From contig OX422221.1 in the NCBI GenBank assembly GCA_949130495.1, forward strand, positions 148,823,405-148,887,404: a DNA stretch of 64,000 nt, given 5' to 3'. Position 1 is the stretch's first letter. Each line of letters begins with the position of its first letter. The stretch is from Sambucus nigra. Taxonomy: Eukaryota > Streptophyta > Magnoliopsida > Dipsacales > Adoxaceae. Shown here one piece after another: positions 34,841 through 45,298 of this stretch. A program made the position numbers and the translations under genes. Below the pieces are notes generated by a model. The model was not told the DNA's origin. It saw nothing but the letters and a program-made list of their open reading frames with translations, and searched no databases.

Positions 34841-35632
34841 TCGAGGACCGATGTCAATTCTGACCTATCTCAGGTGACGATCCAAGACCGGGGTCAATTC
34901 GGACCCAAGAGTGGCGACGACCGAGGACCGAGGTCAATTCTGACCTAAGTTAGGTGACGATCCAAGACCGGGGCCAGTTCTGACCAAAGAGTGTTGACGA
35001 CCGAGGACTGAGGTCAATTCTGACCTAACTCAGGTGACGATCCAAGATCGGGGCTAGTTCTGAATCGAGAGGGGTAATGACTGAGGACCGAGGTCAATTC
35101 TGACCTAACTCAGGTGACGATCCAAGACCAGGGTCAATTATGACCCAAGAGTGGTGACGATCGAGGACCGAGGTCAATTCTGACCTAACTTAGGTGACGA
35201 TCCAAGACCGGGGTCAATTCTGACCCAAGAGTGGTGACGAACGAGGACCGAGGTCAATTATGACCTAACTCAGGTGATGATCCAAGATCGGGGCCAATTT
35301 TGACCCAAGAGTGGTGACGATCGAGGATCGAGGTCAATTCTGACCTAACTCAAGTGACGATCGAAGATCGGGGCCAATTTTGACCCAAGAGTGGTGACGA
35401 CCGAGGACCGAGGTCAATTCTAACCTAACTCAGGTGATTATCTAAGATCGGGGCCAATTCTGACCCAAAAGTGGTGACAACCGAGGACCGAGGACTATTC
35501 TGACCTAACTCAGGTGACGATCCAAGATCGAGGTCAATTCTTACCCAAGAGTGGTGACGACCGAGGACCGAGGTCAATTTTGACCTAACTCAGGTGACGA
35601 TCTAAGACCGGGGTCAATTCTGACCCAAGAGT
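34841..35632. repeat. 80-bp dimeric minisatellite in T2
   Basis: GAGGACCGAGGTCAATTC recurs at exact 80-bp steps (34923, 35003, 35083, 35163, 35243, 35323, 35403, 35483, 35563), about ten copies. Each 80-bp unit is two related 40-bp halves, both starting GTGACGA and both centred on GGTCAATTCTGACC, which has perfect 5-bp inverted arms. It appears to be an outgrowth of the neighbouring 51-bp array. Confidence 0.94.
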
Positions 35633-36128
35633 GATTGCATTTCCTTTGGGGAAAGAAAAGAGTTCCACTAGGGATAAGAATTGGATTTGAGGTTCCGCTG
35701 GGGAACGATGAATGAGCCGGAGAAGATTTGGATAGTCCTTTGGGAGAGGTCGCCTGGGGCGAGTGATTCATCTGAATTCCGCTGGGAAAAATACCCTGCG
35801 ACATTGTTTCGCACCGGGTTGTTGATGGCTGGGGAGGATTTGTGTCCTTGATTTGAGAGGAAGAGCTGCTTGTTGGGGAGATAACCGGTTTAAGGTTGTA
35901 AACTCTGCTGAGGAGGTGATTAGGTGGTCCAGGCGCAGTGCTCGAGAGGTCATTCGCTTTAATTTTGGAGGGTTCTGTTGGGGAAAAAAAAGGTTTCGCC
36001 TGAAGGAGTGCGAAATTTTCTTGATGAAAATGTTCTAAATCCCTCTTGGGATTTTTAGGAATTTTCCAGTGATTTTTCGAGGCTTTCTGGTATTTTCTAG
36101 GAAATTTTGTACGAAATTTTAAGGGGGG
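35633..36128. other. T2 non-coding segment with recurrent CTGCTGGGGA motif
   Basis: Copies of TTCCGCTGGGGA or close variants lie at 35693, 35777 and 35973, as in the matching part of T1. A 194-codon minus-strand frame here is serine/proline-rich, follows these repeats and is not conserved in T1; I do not count it as a gene. Confidence 0.6.
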
Positions 36129-36267
36129 TGCCGACCGGCATAGACTGAGGGGTGCCATTCGACAGTGGCACAGACTTTTGGACTACCTTGGGAAGGGGAG
36201 GAGTCAGTGCCGATCGGTATGGAAGGGGTCAGTGCCAATCGGCATGGATCTTGGCCTCCTATATAAA
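36129..36267 (+). promoter_or_regulatory. Antisense promoter of the T2 PMD gene
   Basis: Three near-palindromic 12-mers stand before a plus-strand TATA box (TATATAAA, 36260-36267): TGCCGACCGGCA at 36129, TGCCGATCGGTA at 36208 and TGCCAATCGGCA at 36233. The last two are 25 bp apart, as in T1. The block CTTCATTTTTCACAGCTTCT follows the TATA box. Confidence 0.72.
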
Positions 36268-36389
36268 GGGGGCGAATCCCCTTCATTTTTCACAGCTTCT
36301 TACATTCTCTCTTTCTGTGATTTCTCTCTACGAGTTATTTTAACGTTCCGATCATTCTGCCAGTCGGATATTTCTTTAAAGAACATACG

Positions 36390-38276
36390 TGCCCGCTTGA
36401 TGACAGAGCTTAAGGATGTTTGGGGCCATCTTCCACCCTTGGTGTGCTGGATGGTATCCTCAGCGGGTTTTGGGAGGTTGGCGGCTGCGCTGGATGAGAC
36501 GCCTCGTTCGACAACAGTTTTGTGTAATTTGGGGGAGAGGTGGTAGGACACTACCCACACCTTTCATTTTGGCTTCGGGGAGATGACGGTGACTCCCATA
36601 GATGTGCAGCAACTGCTGGGGCTAGATTGTGATGGGGAGAAGATAGAGGTGGATCGCTCCTTGCGGGTGAGGCCGGAGGAGGTTGATGCGGCTCTTGGTG
36701 ATGTGAGGAGGATAGTTTTTGGAGATTCTATCCGGCTGTCCTTACTGAAGGATGTTTTGCTGAGCAGGGTGGTTGATGTGGAGGATGGGCTGCAAGTGAG
36801 GCAGATGGCCCGGTTATTTATCTTGTTGGTGCTGGGAGGTTTCATGGTGGCGTAGAGCGGCGACGTCCTCCATTTGTGATTTCTGTCGTACCTGAGGATG
36901 TTTTTGAACATCCCTTTTTATGATTGGGTGAGTCTGACCTTGTCTACCCTTTACTCTTCTCTGGATGCATTCAGCCGATGCTGCCAGCAGACTTTTACTG
37001 GAGCCACGTATCTCCTTGAGGTATTGTTTAATTTGCGCATTTTCATTTCATGCATTCGCATTTTCCTTTCATGCATTCGCATTTTCCTTATGCATCTCTT
37101 TTTCTTGTGAATTCAGACGTGGTTCTACGAGGTGATTGGGTGCAACACTCCGTTGATTGTTCTGAAGGACGACACCGTTGGGGACTTCTGCCAACTGTAT
37201 CGATGGCGTAAGGCCAACCGGCAGTCGAAGGAATCTCTTTCCCTGGAGGCAATGCGTCAGGTCTTAAATGACCTGACCAGTGGTCGGGTAAGACTTTTTC
37301 CATTTCAGTCTTGGTTTTTGCACCTTCTAATCTTGTATTGACTCATGCCTACTTGGGGATTTTCAGGTGACCTTTTATCCTTGGGGGATAGCCATTCAGG
37401 ATACGGGGATGACTGGGGTGAACGCGCAGATGAGGCATTTGTTGACGCATGAATTCGGCCATTCCTGGTACCTCAGGGAGAGGGTGATTCGTCAGATTGA
37501 TGAGGAGGAGGTGGTGGTACCACCCGCGCAGCCTCCTACGTCTATAAGGCGGGAGCGACAGTTATTGGAGGATGAGAGGATCGCGACGATGATCGGCGAG
37601 TCCTATGCGTTGTACACTGATACGGTTGCGCCGTATGACTATATGGATTTGTGATGAGCTGGTTGATGGCTCCCAGCATACATGATGCTCTGCCTTTCCC
37701 TCCTGCGGGTTCGAGTCCGGCAGTGGGGTCTTCCCATAGTGGTGGTGGTCCGTCAGCACTTGTGGCGGTGGCGACATCGGAGGTTCCTTTTGTTCGGTTT
37801 CACACTCCTTCGTACAACATCCGACGAGCTGATGGAGGGATAGTGTCGATGCTGCACCGTCCCCTCGCGATGGATCCAGAGGAGCTGGGTTTGACAGAGG
37901 AGGTCTTTCGTTTTGTGGTAAACCTTTCGGTCCTTTTCCACTTTTTGATTTCTTTTGCTTGATACTAATTCTTCCCTTTTCCTTGCAGCAAATTCGGGTA
38001 TCGACCACTTGGCTTAGGGATATCAGAGACTGGATATCATCGGTGCGACTGCCCACATTCGGGATGCTGTCCCTGTTCCTTCTTGCTTGGTGCCGTCAGC
38101 CTCGTCTGGGGAAGACTCTGGCTCAGGTAGTGTGGGCGTATCATCTCGTCATAGGGGACAGAGAGCACGTCGCAGGGGTGGAAGCTCTTGAGAGAGAGAG
38201 AGAGAGAGAGAGAGGGTTCGGGCTGAGTCCCGTTGTTTTTGGCTTTTCTTTCTATTTCCTACAAAATGATGTAACA
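36390..38276 (+). pseudogene. Antisense plant-mobile-domain (PMD, PF10536-like) gene of T2
   Basis: Plus-strand reading opens with MTELKDVWGHLPPLVCW. After an in-frame TAG near 36544 comes the PMD signature THTFHFGFGEMTVTPIDV and QQLLGLDCDGE. Later pieces include RLFILLVLGGFMV and TWFYEVIGCNTPLIV. Plausible introns with GT..AG ends are 37021-37116, 37288-37366 and 37918-37988, joining exons in phase or nearly so. T1 exon 1 is missing here. Stops at 36544 and 36853, and a frame change after 37654, make it a decayed gene. It is antisense to T2, between the 3' repeats and integrase. PMD proteins act in plant nuclear silencing and genome-stability pathways; the role inside an element is unknown. 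Confidence 0.78.
38190..38214. repeat. (GA)n microsatellite
   Basis: An uninterrupted GA run lies inside the last PMD exon and encodes an Arg/Glu repeat. Confidence 0.9.
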
Positions 38277-38547
38277 TAGAACACAAATATATGCAATGCA
38301 ATGGAGTTTTTTATTATCTCTTATTAATGATGAATGTAATGCACATGCGCTTTTTACTTTATTGCTGAGACCGTAAAAGGGAATATTTTTGGAATTTTTC
38401 AAAGGAAAGCTGTTTTATTCAGAAAGGGGAATTTCATAAGGAGAAAACATGATTCTTAAAATTCTTTTGAGAATATCAATTTATTTTTATTGAGTTTTCT
38501 GATTTGGCAAAAGAGGAAAGGAGGAAATTTCCAAAAATAGGGGGTTA

Positions 38548-38711
38548 CAGATCGGCAAGCACCCTGGCCTACTTATCGGCAGTTTAGTCCAGTCCTATCA
38601 ATTGGAAGCTTTGATGTGTACCCTCTTCAGCCTTTAGTACCTTGTGGGGTAGGATTCCCTCCAATTTATGCAGGGATTATGTCTTTTGTTAGAGTTCCCA
38701 AGTATAAAAAA
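38548..38711 (+). promoter_or_regulatory. Antisense promoter of the second T2 gene
   Basis: A plus-strand TATA box (TATAAAAAA, 38703-38711) is preceded by two ATCGGCA copies (38548-38559, 38571-38582) and by CCTATCAATTGGAAG. These resemble motifs in LTR1, LTR2 and the PMD promoters. Confidence 0.55.
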
Positions 38712-38784
38712 GGGGTAAGGGTGGAGTGTTTTCATCACACCTTTGCATCCTCATCTACTTTCCCACTATTTCTTTACCCTACAA

Positions 38785-40075
38785 GATGGCTCTCCCGGTA
38801 TCATTGAGTTTGTCAACTACTTCGAAGCCTTGGAAGCTATGTGCTCTTATAATGTCGACTATGATGCTTTCAACATGCGTCGATTCTCCTTGTGGCATAA
38901 TTGAACTTTTGAGTGGAATATGCTGATGGAGGCAGTACATTTTGGCACCCCGAAGACCATGTATTCCACTTTGGGTTGGAAATGTTTTTCCTACCTATGA
39001 GGAATTTTCTTCCATACTAAGTGTGAATCCCAGTGTTGCCACGACTATACCCAAATTTTCCTGCTCCCCTAGGGATTTGTTGGCCGGGCTTCTTCATATC
39101 TCGCCTTCGGTGGCCAGGTCATTGGTTGCTGGAGGAATGATCTCCCTCCCGGCGATGTTACAGTCCGTGCATTTGCGGGAGGTAGGTGATGCTGGCTATG
39201 CTGGAACCGTTGTTCTAGGCCTGGTTTCAAAATTATTGTTGGTGACTGAGGAGGTGCGAGTGGACCCACAACTTGCATCCATTACTTCATGGATGTCATA
39301 CCGTCGCAATCCTACAGCGATGATATTGGCGGAGACTCTGAATGGACTGGATGCATGGAGAGAAGGTCGTTCTGACTTTTTGAGAGGTAGCCCTGTGATG
39401 CTGTTCATGTGATTGTCTGAAAGATTCTGCTTATCGACTCCTCCAGAATATCCTTTGTCGACTGTGCCCAACTTCTTTTCGCTCTACTTCATTCGTGTTG
39501 GCCTGCATGTTGAGAATTGGGAGAATTGGCTTGTGGAGCATGGGGCTCGGGGGCTGTATTGGTCAGTGCCTTGGTGGGGGACAGTTGCATCCAGTTCTGG
39601 AGCTAGGAGAGTATTTATATGTGCGGCTAGTTGGTCTCAGACAGACCTCTTTTTATTTCCCTTGGCGGCTTTTGCGCCAATTTGGCTGGGCGCAGGTCGT
39701 ACCCCCTTGGACCTCAAATTTCTTTTCGGTAGAATATTTGACTGCGCACTTGCATCTGTTGGTTGGATCTCTGTGGGAAAATTGGCGTCCGTCGACCCGT
39801 CCCTCTCAGTGTGTCGGTAAGGTTTTCCATGTCCCCAAAATTTATATAAGGTGGTTGTGGAGGAAAGTAGTCAGCAAGATGTTGGCAGTAGACACTGGTC
39901 AAAGGTGGTTTATTTTATCTGACTTCATGGAAGGGGGTGTTGTGTTCTTTTCGAAGATGTTTAAGGCTCATCGATCCATGGAATGCTTGCAACACTCCAT
40001 TCAGGCAGGGGAAACTTGGGGTCCTCCGGACGTAGATGATGAGGGTCCAGGCTTTTCGGGTAGATGTGGGTAGGA
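38785..40075 (+). pseudogene. Second antisense gene of T2, DUF7745-like
   Basis: Plus-strand pieces in changing frames read FVNYFEALEAMCSYNVDYDA, FWHPEDHVFHFGLEMF and PTYEEFSSILSVNPSV, followed by an open run to 39412 (LLAGLLHISPSVARSL). Later pieces include ELGEYLYVRLVGLRQTSFYF and LRQFGWAQVVPP. The FW-P-H-F-FG-EM-PT-EEF pattern is what I associate with plant DUF7745 proteins, common in retroelement-rich genomes. Frameshifts near 38985 and 39415 and several stops break it. An AATAAA lies at 40200-40205. The function of the family is not known to me. It is antisense to integrase. Confidence 0.6.
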
Positions 40076-40545
40076 CTCCTGGGGAGTTTATTTATGTAAC
40101 AGATGTGGGAGATTTTATCTGGTTTTTATGGTAGTAGGGGGAAGGGAGTTATCCGTTCCTTTTTCTTATGTAATATGTACTGTAGTTTCTTATTAATGAA
40201 ATAAACAAGTTTCTGATCATCCAGTTGTGCCTTTCGATGAATTTTGTGTTTTGAATTATCTATATCGATTGCTAAGGCATACATAATCCTTTTGTTCAAG
40301 TAGATGTTTAGAAGGAACTATCGTTCTCGGAGATAAGAAAATAATATATTTTTGTGAAAAAGAAGGGGTCATGCTCATGTAAGATGTACGAGCTACCTAC
40401 GTACCTCTGTTTTTTTTTTTGAAAAGTTTTAAAATAGGTTTTGTAGAGGACCAGGCCCACGTAGTTCTAGGTAGAGGGAGATGAAGAGTTTTTTTTTTAG
40501 AATAGAAGAGGGATGAGAAGAGTCGTAGCGCGCCGAGATTTCGAA
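40076..40545. other. Spacer between convergent gene ends in T2
   Basis: This 470 bp segment lies between the end of the antisense gene and the end of integrase. It contains the AATAAA at 40200-40205 on the plus strand and T-rich runs. No coding domain was found. Confidence 0.6.
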
Positions 40546-41784
40546 CTAGGGGTAGAATTTCTTGAGATGGTCTAGATTGACTGGACGAGCCATCTCTTCC
40601 CCATCCAGGTCAGTGAGCATGGCGGCACCGCCAGACAAGATCTTCTTCACAATGTAAGGGACACTCCAATTGGGCTTGAAATTTCATCAGGGGTTCCAGA
40701 TGGGCTCTATCATCTCCTTGAGGGCTAAATCCCCCTCCCTAACACCGCGATACTTGACTCTCTTATTGAATGATCGCGCTATTCGGCGATGGTATCCCTG
40801 TATGTGATAAAGATCTTTTAATCTTCTTTCATCTAGAAGGGCTATCCCATCAAGACGGCTTTGGCACCAGTCTTCTTCACTAGCCTTGCTTTCAAGCATG
40901 ATGCGTAGCGAGGGTATTTCTAACTCCACAGGTAGGACTGGTTTTATTTCGTAGACCAGGGAGTAAGGGGTAGCCCCAATAGAGGTTCGGATTGAGGTTA
41001 GATAGCCCCATAGGGCGTACGGGATCCGATCGGCCCAATCCCTATAACTTTCGGTCATCTTACTGATGATGGCTTTGACATTTTTGTTTGCGGCTTCAAC
41101 TGCACCATTGGTCTGAGGTCGGTAGGGAGAAGATTTGTGTCTCTAAATCCCATACTCGTTGACAATTTCTGTGACTTCTGCCTCAAAGTGTTACCCATTA
41201 TCTGACACTAGCTCGTACGGGACCCCATACCGGCAGATGATATTTTTCTTGATGAATTTGGCCACCTTCTTGGCATTTAATACTACGTATGACTCCGCTT
41301 TGACCCATTTGGTGAAGTAATCGATGGCAACCAGGATGAACTCATGCCCGTTTGACGCCTTTGGCGTAACCTTCCCTATGATGTCGATACCCCAGGTGGA
41401 GAACGGCCAGGGAGAAGTCATGTTGTATAATTCCCGCGGAGGTAGGTGTTGGAGGTTGGAGAACTGTTGGCATTTAGGGCATCTCCGAACGTAGGTGGTG
41501 AAATCCTGGGACATGGTGGTCCAATAGTAGCCCTCTCGGATGATCTTCTTGGCAAGCATGTGACCGTTCATGTGGGGCCCGCATTCCCCGCTGTGGATTT
41601 TCTGCATTATCTTTTCAATGTCAGCCCCTGCGATACAGTGCAAATGAGTTCCATCGAAATTCCTCTTGAGTAGTGCTTTATGACAGATGATGTACTGAGC
41701 GGCCAGCCTTCGGAGGGTAGCTCGGTCGTTCTTGTTGGAACCCTCGGGATACCCACCATGTTTTGAGGAGGCACTATATATCAT
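40546..41784 (-). pseudogene. T2 integrase
   Basis: The minus-strand zinc-binding region holds CGPHMNGHMLAKKIIREGYYW and RRCPKCQQF. The catalytic core starts with STWGIDIIGKVTPKASNG and continues through SDNG. The C-terminal part includes SYRDWADRIPYALWGYLTS, and an end at the stop complement 40546-40548 (LDHLKKFYP). Stop codons interrupt it at the end of SDNG, before RHKSSPYRP and after IWNP. The domain order is that of Ty3/gypsy Tat elements; no chromodomain follows. It is inactive. Confidence 0.88.
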
Positions 41785-42890
41785 AGTACCAACAATTGGC
41801 TAGTTCGGGGTCTTTTTTGGATACACGCTTAATATGGTAGCAATGGGTCAGTTTGTCTTGCTTCTGAACTAGGAAAGGGGTCATTTTTATTCCCTCGGGC
41901 ATGTCGACCATGGAGGCCAAAGTAGTGAGGGCATCGGCTAGGTTATTTTTTGCTCGGGGCAAGTAATGGAAGGTGATATCTCAGAATTATGAGGCTAACT
42001 CTTCTAATTGGGCATGAAAGGGTTGGATCTTTTCGTCCTTGACTTTCCACTTTCTGAGCACTTGACCGATGATGAGGGTAGAATCCCTAAATACATCAAG
42101 GTATTGAATACTTTTCTTGAGAGCGACCTTGAGGCCCACTGTTCATGCTTCATATTCTGTCATGTTATTAGTGCAAGGGAAATCCAATTTTTTGGCGATA
42201 GGAGTGTGGGAGTCATCTGGGGTGACCAGAAGTATCCCAATGACATATCCCTTTTTGTTGGCAGTGCCATCGAAGAACATTTTCCATCGAAGGCAGTCTT
42301 GAGTGGTGCATAGGACATTTTTATCTGGGAATTCGGAGATCCAGACATTTATTTCTTCTACAGGGTAGTCGGCGAGATAGTCAGAGATGGCTCTTCCTTT
42401 AACGGCTTTTTGTGTGACGTACACGATATCGAACTCGGTTAGGAGCATCAACCATCGGGCCATTCGACTGGATAAGGCAAGTTTCTCGAGCAGGTATTTG
42501 ATGGGATCCATTCGGGATACAAGCTTAATGGGGAAGGCGAGCATGTAGTGTCGTAACTTTTGGGTGACCCAGATAAGTGCGACACATGCCTTTTCTAGAG
42601 TAGTGTAGTTGACCTCGTACCCGGCCAATTTGCGACTGGCGTAAGAGATGGCTCCTTCTTTACGGGAATCCTCAAAGTATTGGGCTAGCAAAGCCCCAAC
42701 TGCAGTGTCGGTTATGGTTAGATATAGGAGAAAATGGAGACCAGGCTATGGTGGCATGAGAACTGGAGGTTGGGTCAGGTATTATTTGATTCGATCAAAA
42801 GATTCTTGGCAGGCCTCGTTCCAAACCTTGGTTGAATCCTTTCGAAGGAGCTTGAAGATTGGTTCACAGATGGAGGTTAGCTGACTGATG
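41774..42890 (-). pseudogene. T2 RNase H and second (archaeal-type) RNase H
   Basis: The open part 42143-42691 contains the ordinary RNase H remnant (ISYASRKLAGYEVNYTTLEK, RMARWLMLLTEFDIVY). The start of a second RNase H follows (WKMFFDGTANKKG, NNMTEYEA). The rest of the second domain (FRDSTLIIGQV, NNLADALTTLAS) continues with stops to about 41880. Two RNase H domains are a hallmark of the Tat lineage. The region joins integrase on the left and RT on the right. Confidence 0.85.
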
Positions 42891-43870
42891 AACCGACTGA
42901 TATATTGTAATTTTCCAACAAAACCTCAGACTTCTTTCTCTGTTTGGGGAGGTGGCATCTCAAGTATGGCTTTCAGGTTGGCGGGATCTGCTTATATCCC
43001 CTTCTCACTGACCATGAATCCTAAGAATTTTCCCTTTTTAACGCCGAAGACGCATTTTTATGGATTGAGTCTCATCTAATACTTTCGCAGTCATTTGAAG
43101 AACTTTCGGAGAGCAGGAGCATGACCTTCTCTAGTTTTGGACTTGATAATCATATCATCCACGTAAACCTCGACCTCCTTGTGAATCATGTCGTGTAGGA
43201 TGGTTGTGGCAGCCCTTTGGGAGGTAGCCCCCACATTCTTGAGACCAAATGTCATAACGGTGTAGCAAAAGGTTCCCCATGGGGTGATGAATGAGGTTTT
43301 CTCTTGGTGGTCGGGGTGCATCTTGATTTGGTTGTATTCGGCAAACCCATCAACGAATGACTTGAGAGCATGATTGGTTGTGTTGTCCACGATCATATCG
43401 ATGTTGGGTAGCAGATAATCATCCTTCGGGTAGGCTTTGTTTAAATCTCAGTAATCCACACGCATTCGATACTTTCCTCCTGATTTCGGTACATGTACAA
43501 TGTTGGCTAGCCACGTGGGATATTCGATTACTCAAATGAAACCTACATTCAACTGTTTGACCACCTCTTCTTTAACTTTGAGCGACCATTCGGTGCAGAG
43601 TTTTCTCAATTTTTATTTAACAGGCTTGTAATCTGGGAGACTGGGTATCTCATCCCGAGCTATTTCAGGATCAATACCGGGCTTATCATCGTAGGACCAT
43701 ACGAAGACATTCACGAACTCCTTTAGTATTTCTTCGAGTTGTGCGCACTCATGCTCGTCAAGGGTGGCCCCTATCCTAATCTCACGCAGTTGGCTACTAG
43801 AACCGAGATTAATAACAACAATCTCTTCTTCATTAACTTGAACGCGGTTATGTTGTTTGTTATTAACCTT
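42891..43870 (-). pseudogene. T2 reverse transcriptase
   Basis: The minus-strand frame gives RT motifs: DGFAEYNQIKMHPDHQEKTS, TFGLKNVGATSQRA and the catalytic YVDDMIIKSKT near 43160. The N-terminal part around 43700-43870 reads VVINLGSSSQLREIRIGATL and FVWSYDDKPGIDPEIARDEI. Stops and frame breaks occur, e.g. near 43445. In the AGYNQ position the expected Asp-Ala/Gly is kept only as DGFAEYNQ. Confidence 0.87.
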
Positions 43871-43891
43871 ATTTAAATCAGTTAAGAATGG

Positions 43892-44644
43892 TTAATTTTC
43901 AAAATCATCACCATAAAAAGTTTGATTAGAATTTAAAAAATTGATGTAAGGCACAACAAGATACTCAAAATCTTCGTTTATTTCATTGATAGGAAAAACA
44001 TCATTAAGAACCTCATCGAAAGAGGTCTCGATTACATTTGAGCCAGGATAGACAACAGAAGAAGAAACATGGTAAACAATGGGGTTAGGGGAAATTTCAA
44101 GAGGTAGAACTGGCGCAGCATGCCAGTTGAGGATAGGTGTATCAGCAGCTTTGATTAGATGAGAGGGGTCCAGTAATGCAGTGCCTGAGTGAACCATGTA
44201 GAGTGCCAGCCCCAGTGTCTGCAAGTTGAAGGAATCTTCGAAATCACTTTCCTCAGTTTCTTCAGTATCATTGATGAGCAGTTGTACGCGGTGTAGGAAA
44301 CTTTCGACCCATGGGTAGCTATCTTGGAAAAAGATCTCCATTCCAGGCTTCATCTTCTTATCTGTATGGTCATACCACGGTTCTGGAAAGCCACAAAAGG
44401 GGAAGTCTTCACCCTCTTTGATGAATCGTCCATTTAAGGAGTCTCCTGAGACAGGTTGAATGCAGTCTAACCCTCTCTTTGATCGAGTCTGGAAGATCAT
44501 TCTGAGCTCTGGTTCTGATGATTGATACCCTGAGCCGCAAGGAGGGAAAGCTTTCTTTAGTTCTATGGGCTCAAGTATCCCCTTCTGCCTCTGTCCTATC
44601 CCCAGTCCGGGCATGAAGTGCATGTTTCTGAACATCTGAATCAC
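43892..44644 (-). pseudogene. T2 protease-RT linker region, 250 codons open
   Basis: An acidic open stretch beginning MIQMFRNMHFMPGLGIGQRQ, with LKKAFPPCGSGYQSSEPELR and later DTEETEESDFED-like acidic runs. It lies between protease and RT, where Tat/Ogre elements carry a long poorly conserved linker and where Ogre has an intron. It is separated from RT by one in-frame stop near 43890. No enzymatic motif was seen. Confidence 0.7.
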
Positions 44645-44879
44645 ATTGACATTGCCATGAGGGTCGTATTCTGGAGAAACCCTTTCTTTGAAACCGTCCC
44701 CTGCCGGGAGTAGAGGTGGCTCAACTTAAAATCCTAATAGGAGCATATCATTTGACCCATACTGTATCTCGAGAATTGGACTGCTGGTGCTTGCACCCTC
44801 AGAGTTATCATTGTTACCCAAGATGGTGATGGCTCGCCCATCGGCGAAGAACTTCAATTTCTGATGGAATGAGGAAGAT

Positions 44880-45298
44880 ACACCCTTTATACTGCGGAGC
44901 TAGGGTCGTCCGAGCAAAAGGTTGAAACATGCCGAGATATCAATGACTTGGAATTCGACGATAAGGTTTATAGGTTCAACCCCTATTGCAAGTTTTATGG
45001 ATCCCATCACCTCCCGACGGGTATTATCGTAGGCACGTACGGCAGCGGAGGTTGGAGCGAGGTCACTTTCTTTCAGGCCTAAAAATTTGAAGGTTCTCAA
45101 TGGGCAAACATTCAGGGCAGATCCATTATCGATAAGAGAGAGTGGCACGGCCCTTCCCATAACTTCGACGGAGATGTTGAGTGCATGATTGTAATTCGGC
45201 CCAATTCTGGGGATTTATTCTTCAGAAAATGATAGCATTCGGGTGGAGGTCAAGGACCCGACCAAATTTACCGCTTCTTCTGGTGTGGTAGAAGGACG
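44880..45298 (-). pseudogene. T2 aspartic protease
   Basis: The active-site region reads PLSLIDNGSALNVCPLRTF (Asp-Asn-Gly form). The C-terminal part FQVIDISACFNLLLGRP is typical of retroelement proteases. Upstream the frame reads AVNLVGSLTSTRMLSFSEE, then a stop, and joins gag across the 45299-51480 insertion. Confidence 0.85.
45294..45298. repeat. Target duplication GGACG (right partner GGAGG at 51481-51485)
   Basis: Four of five bases match. Removing the insertion and one copy rejoins the T2 gag-protease reading frame. Confidence 0.75.

Noticed and set aside
34841..35632. Regularly spaced repeats that could suggest a CRISPR array
   Set aside because: The whole 80-bp unit is repeated, without unique spacers, inside a plant retroelement; it is a minisatellite.
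35574..36158. 194-codon minus-strand frame, Pro/Ser-rich
   Set aside because: It runs over the minisatellite end, the recurrent CTGCTGGGGA words and the antisense promoter; the matching part of T1 has no such frame.
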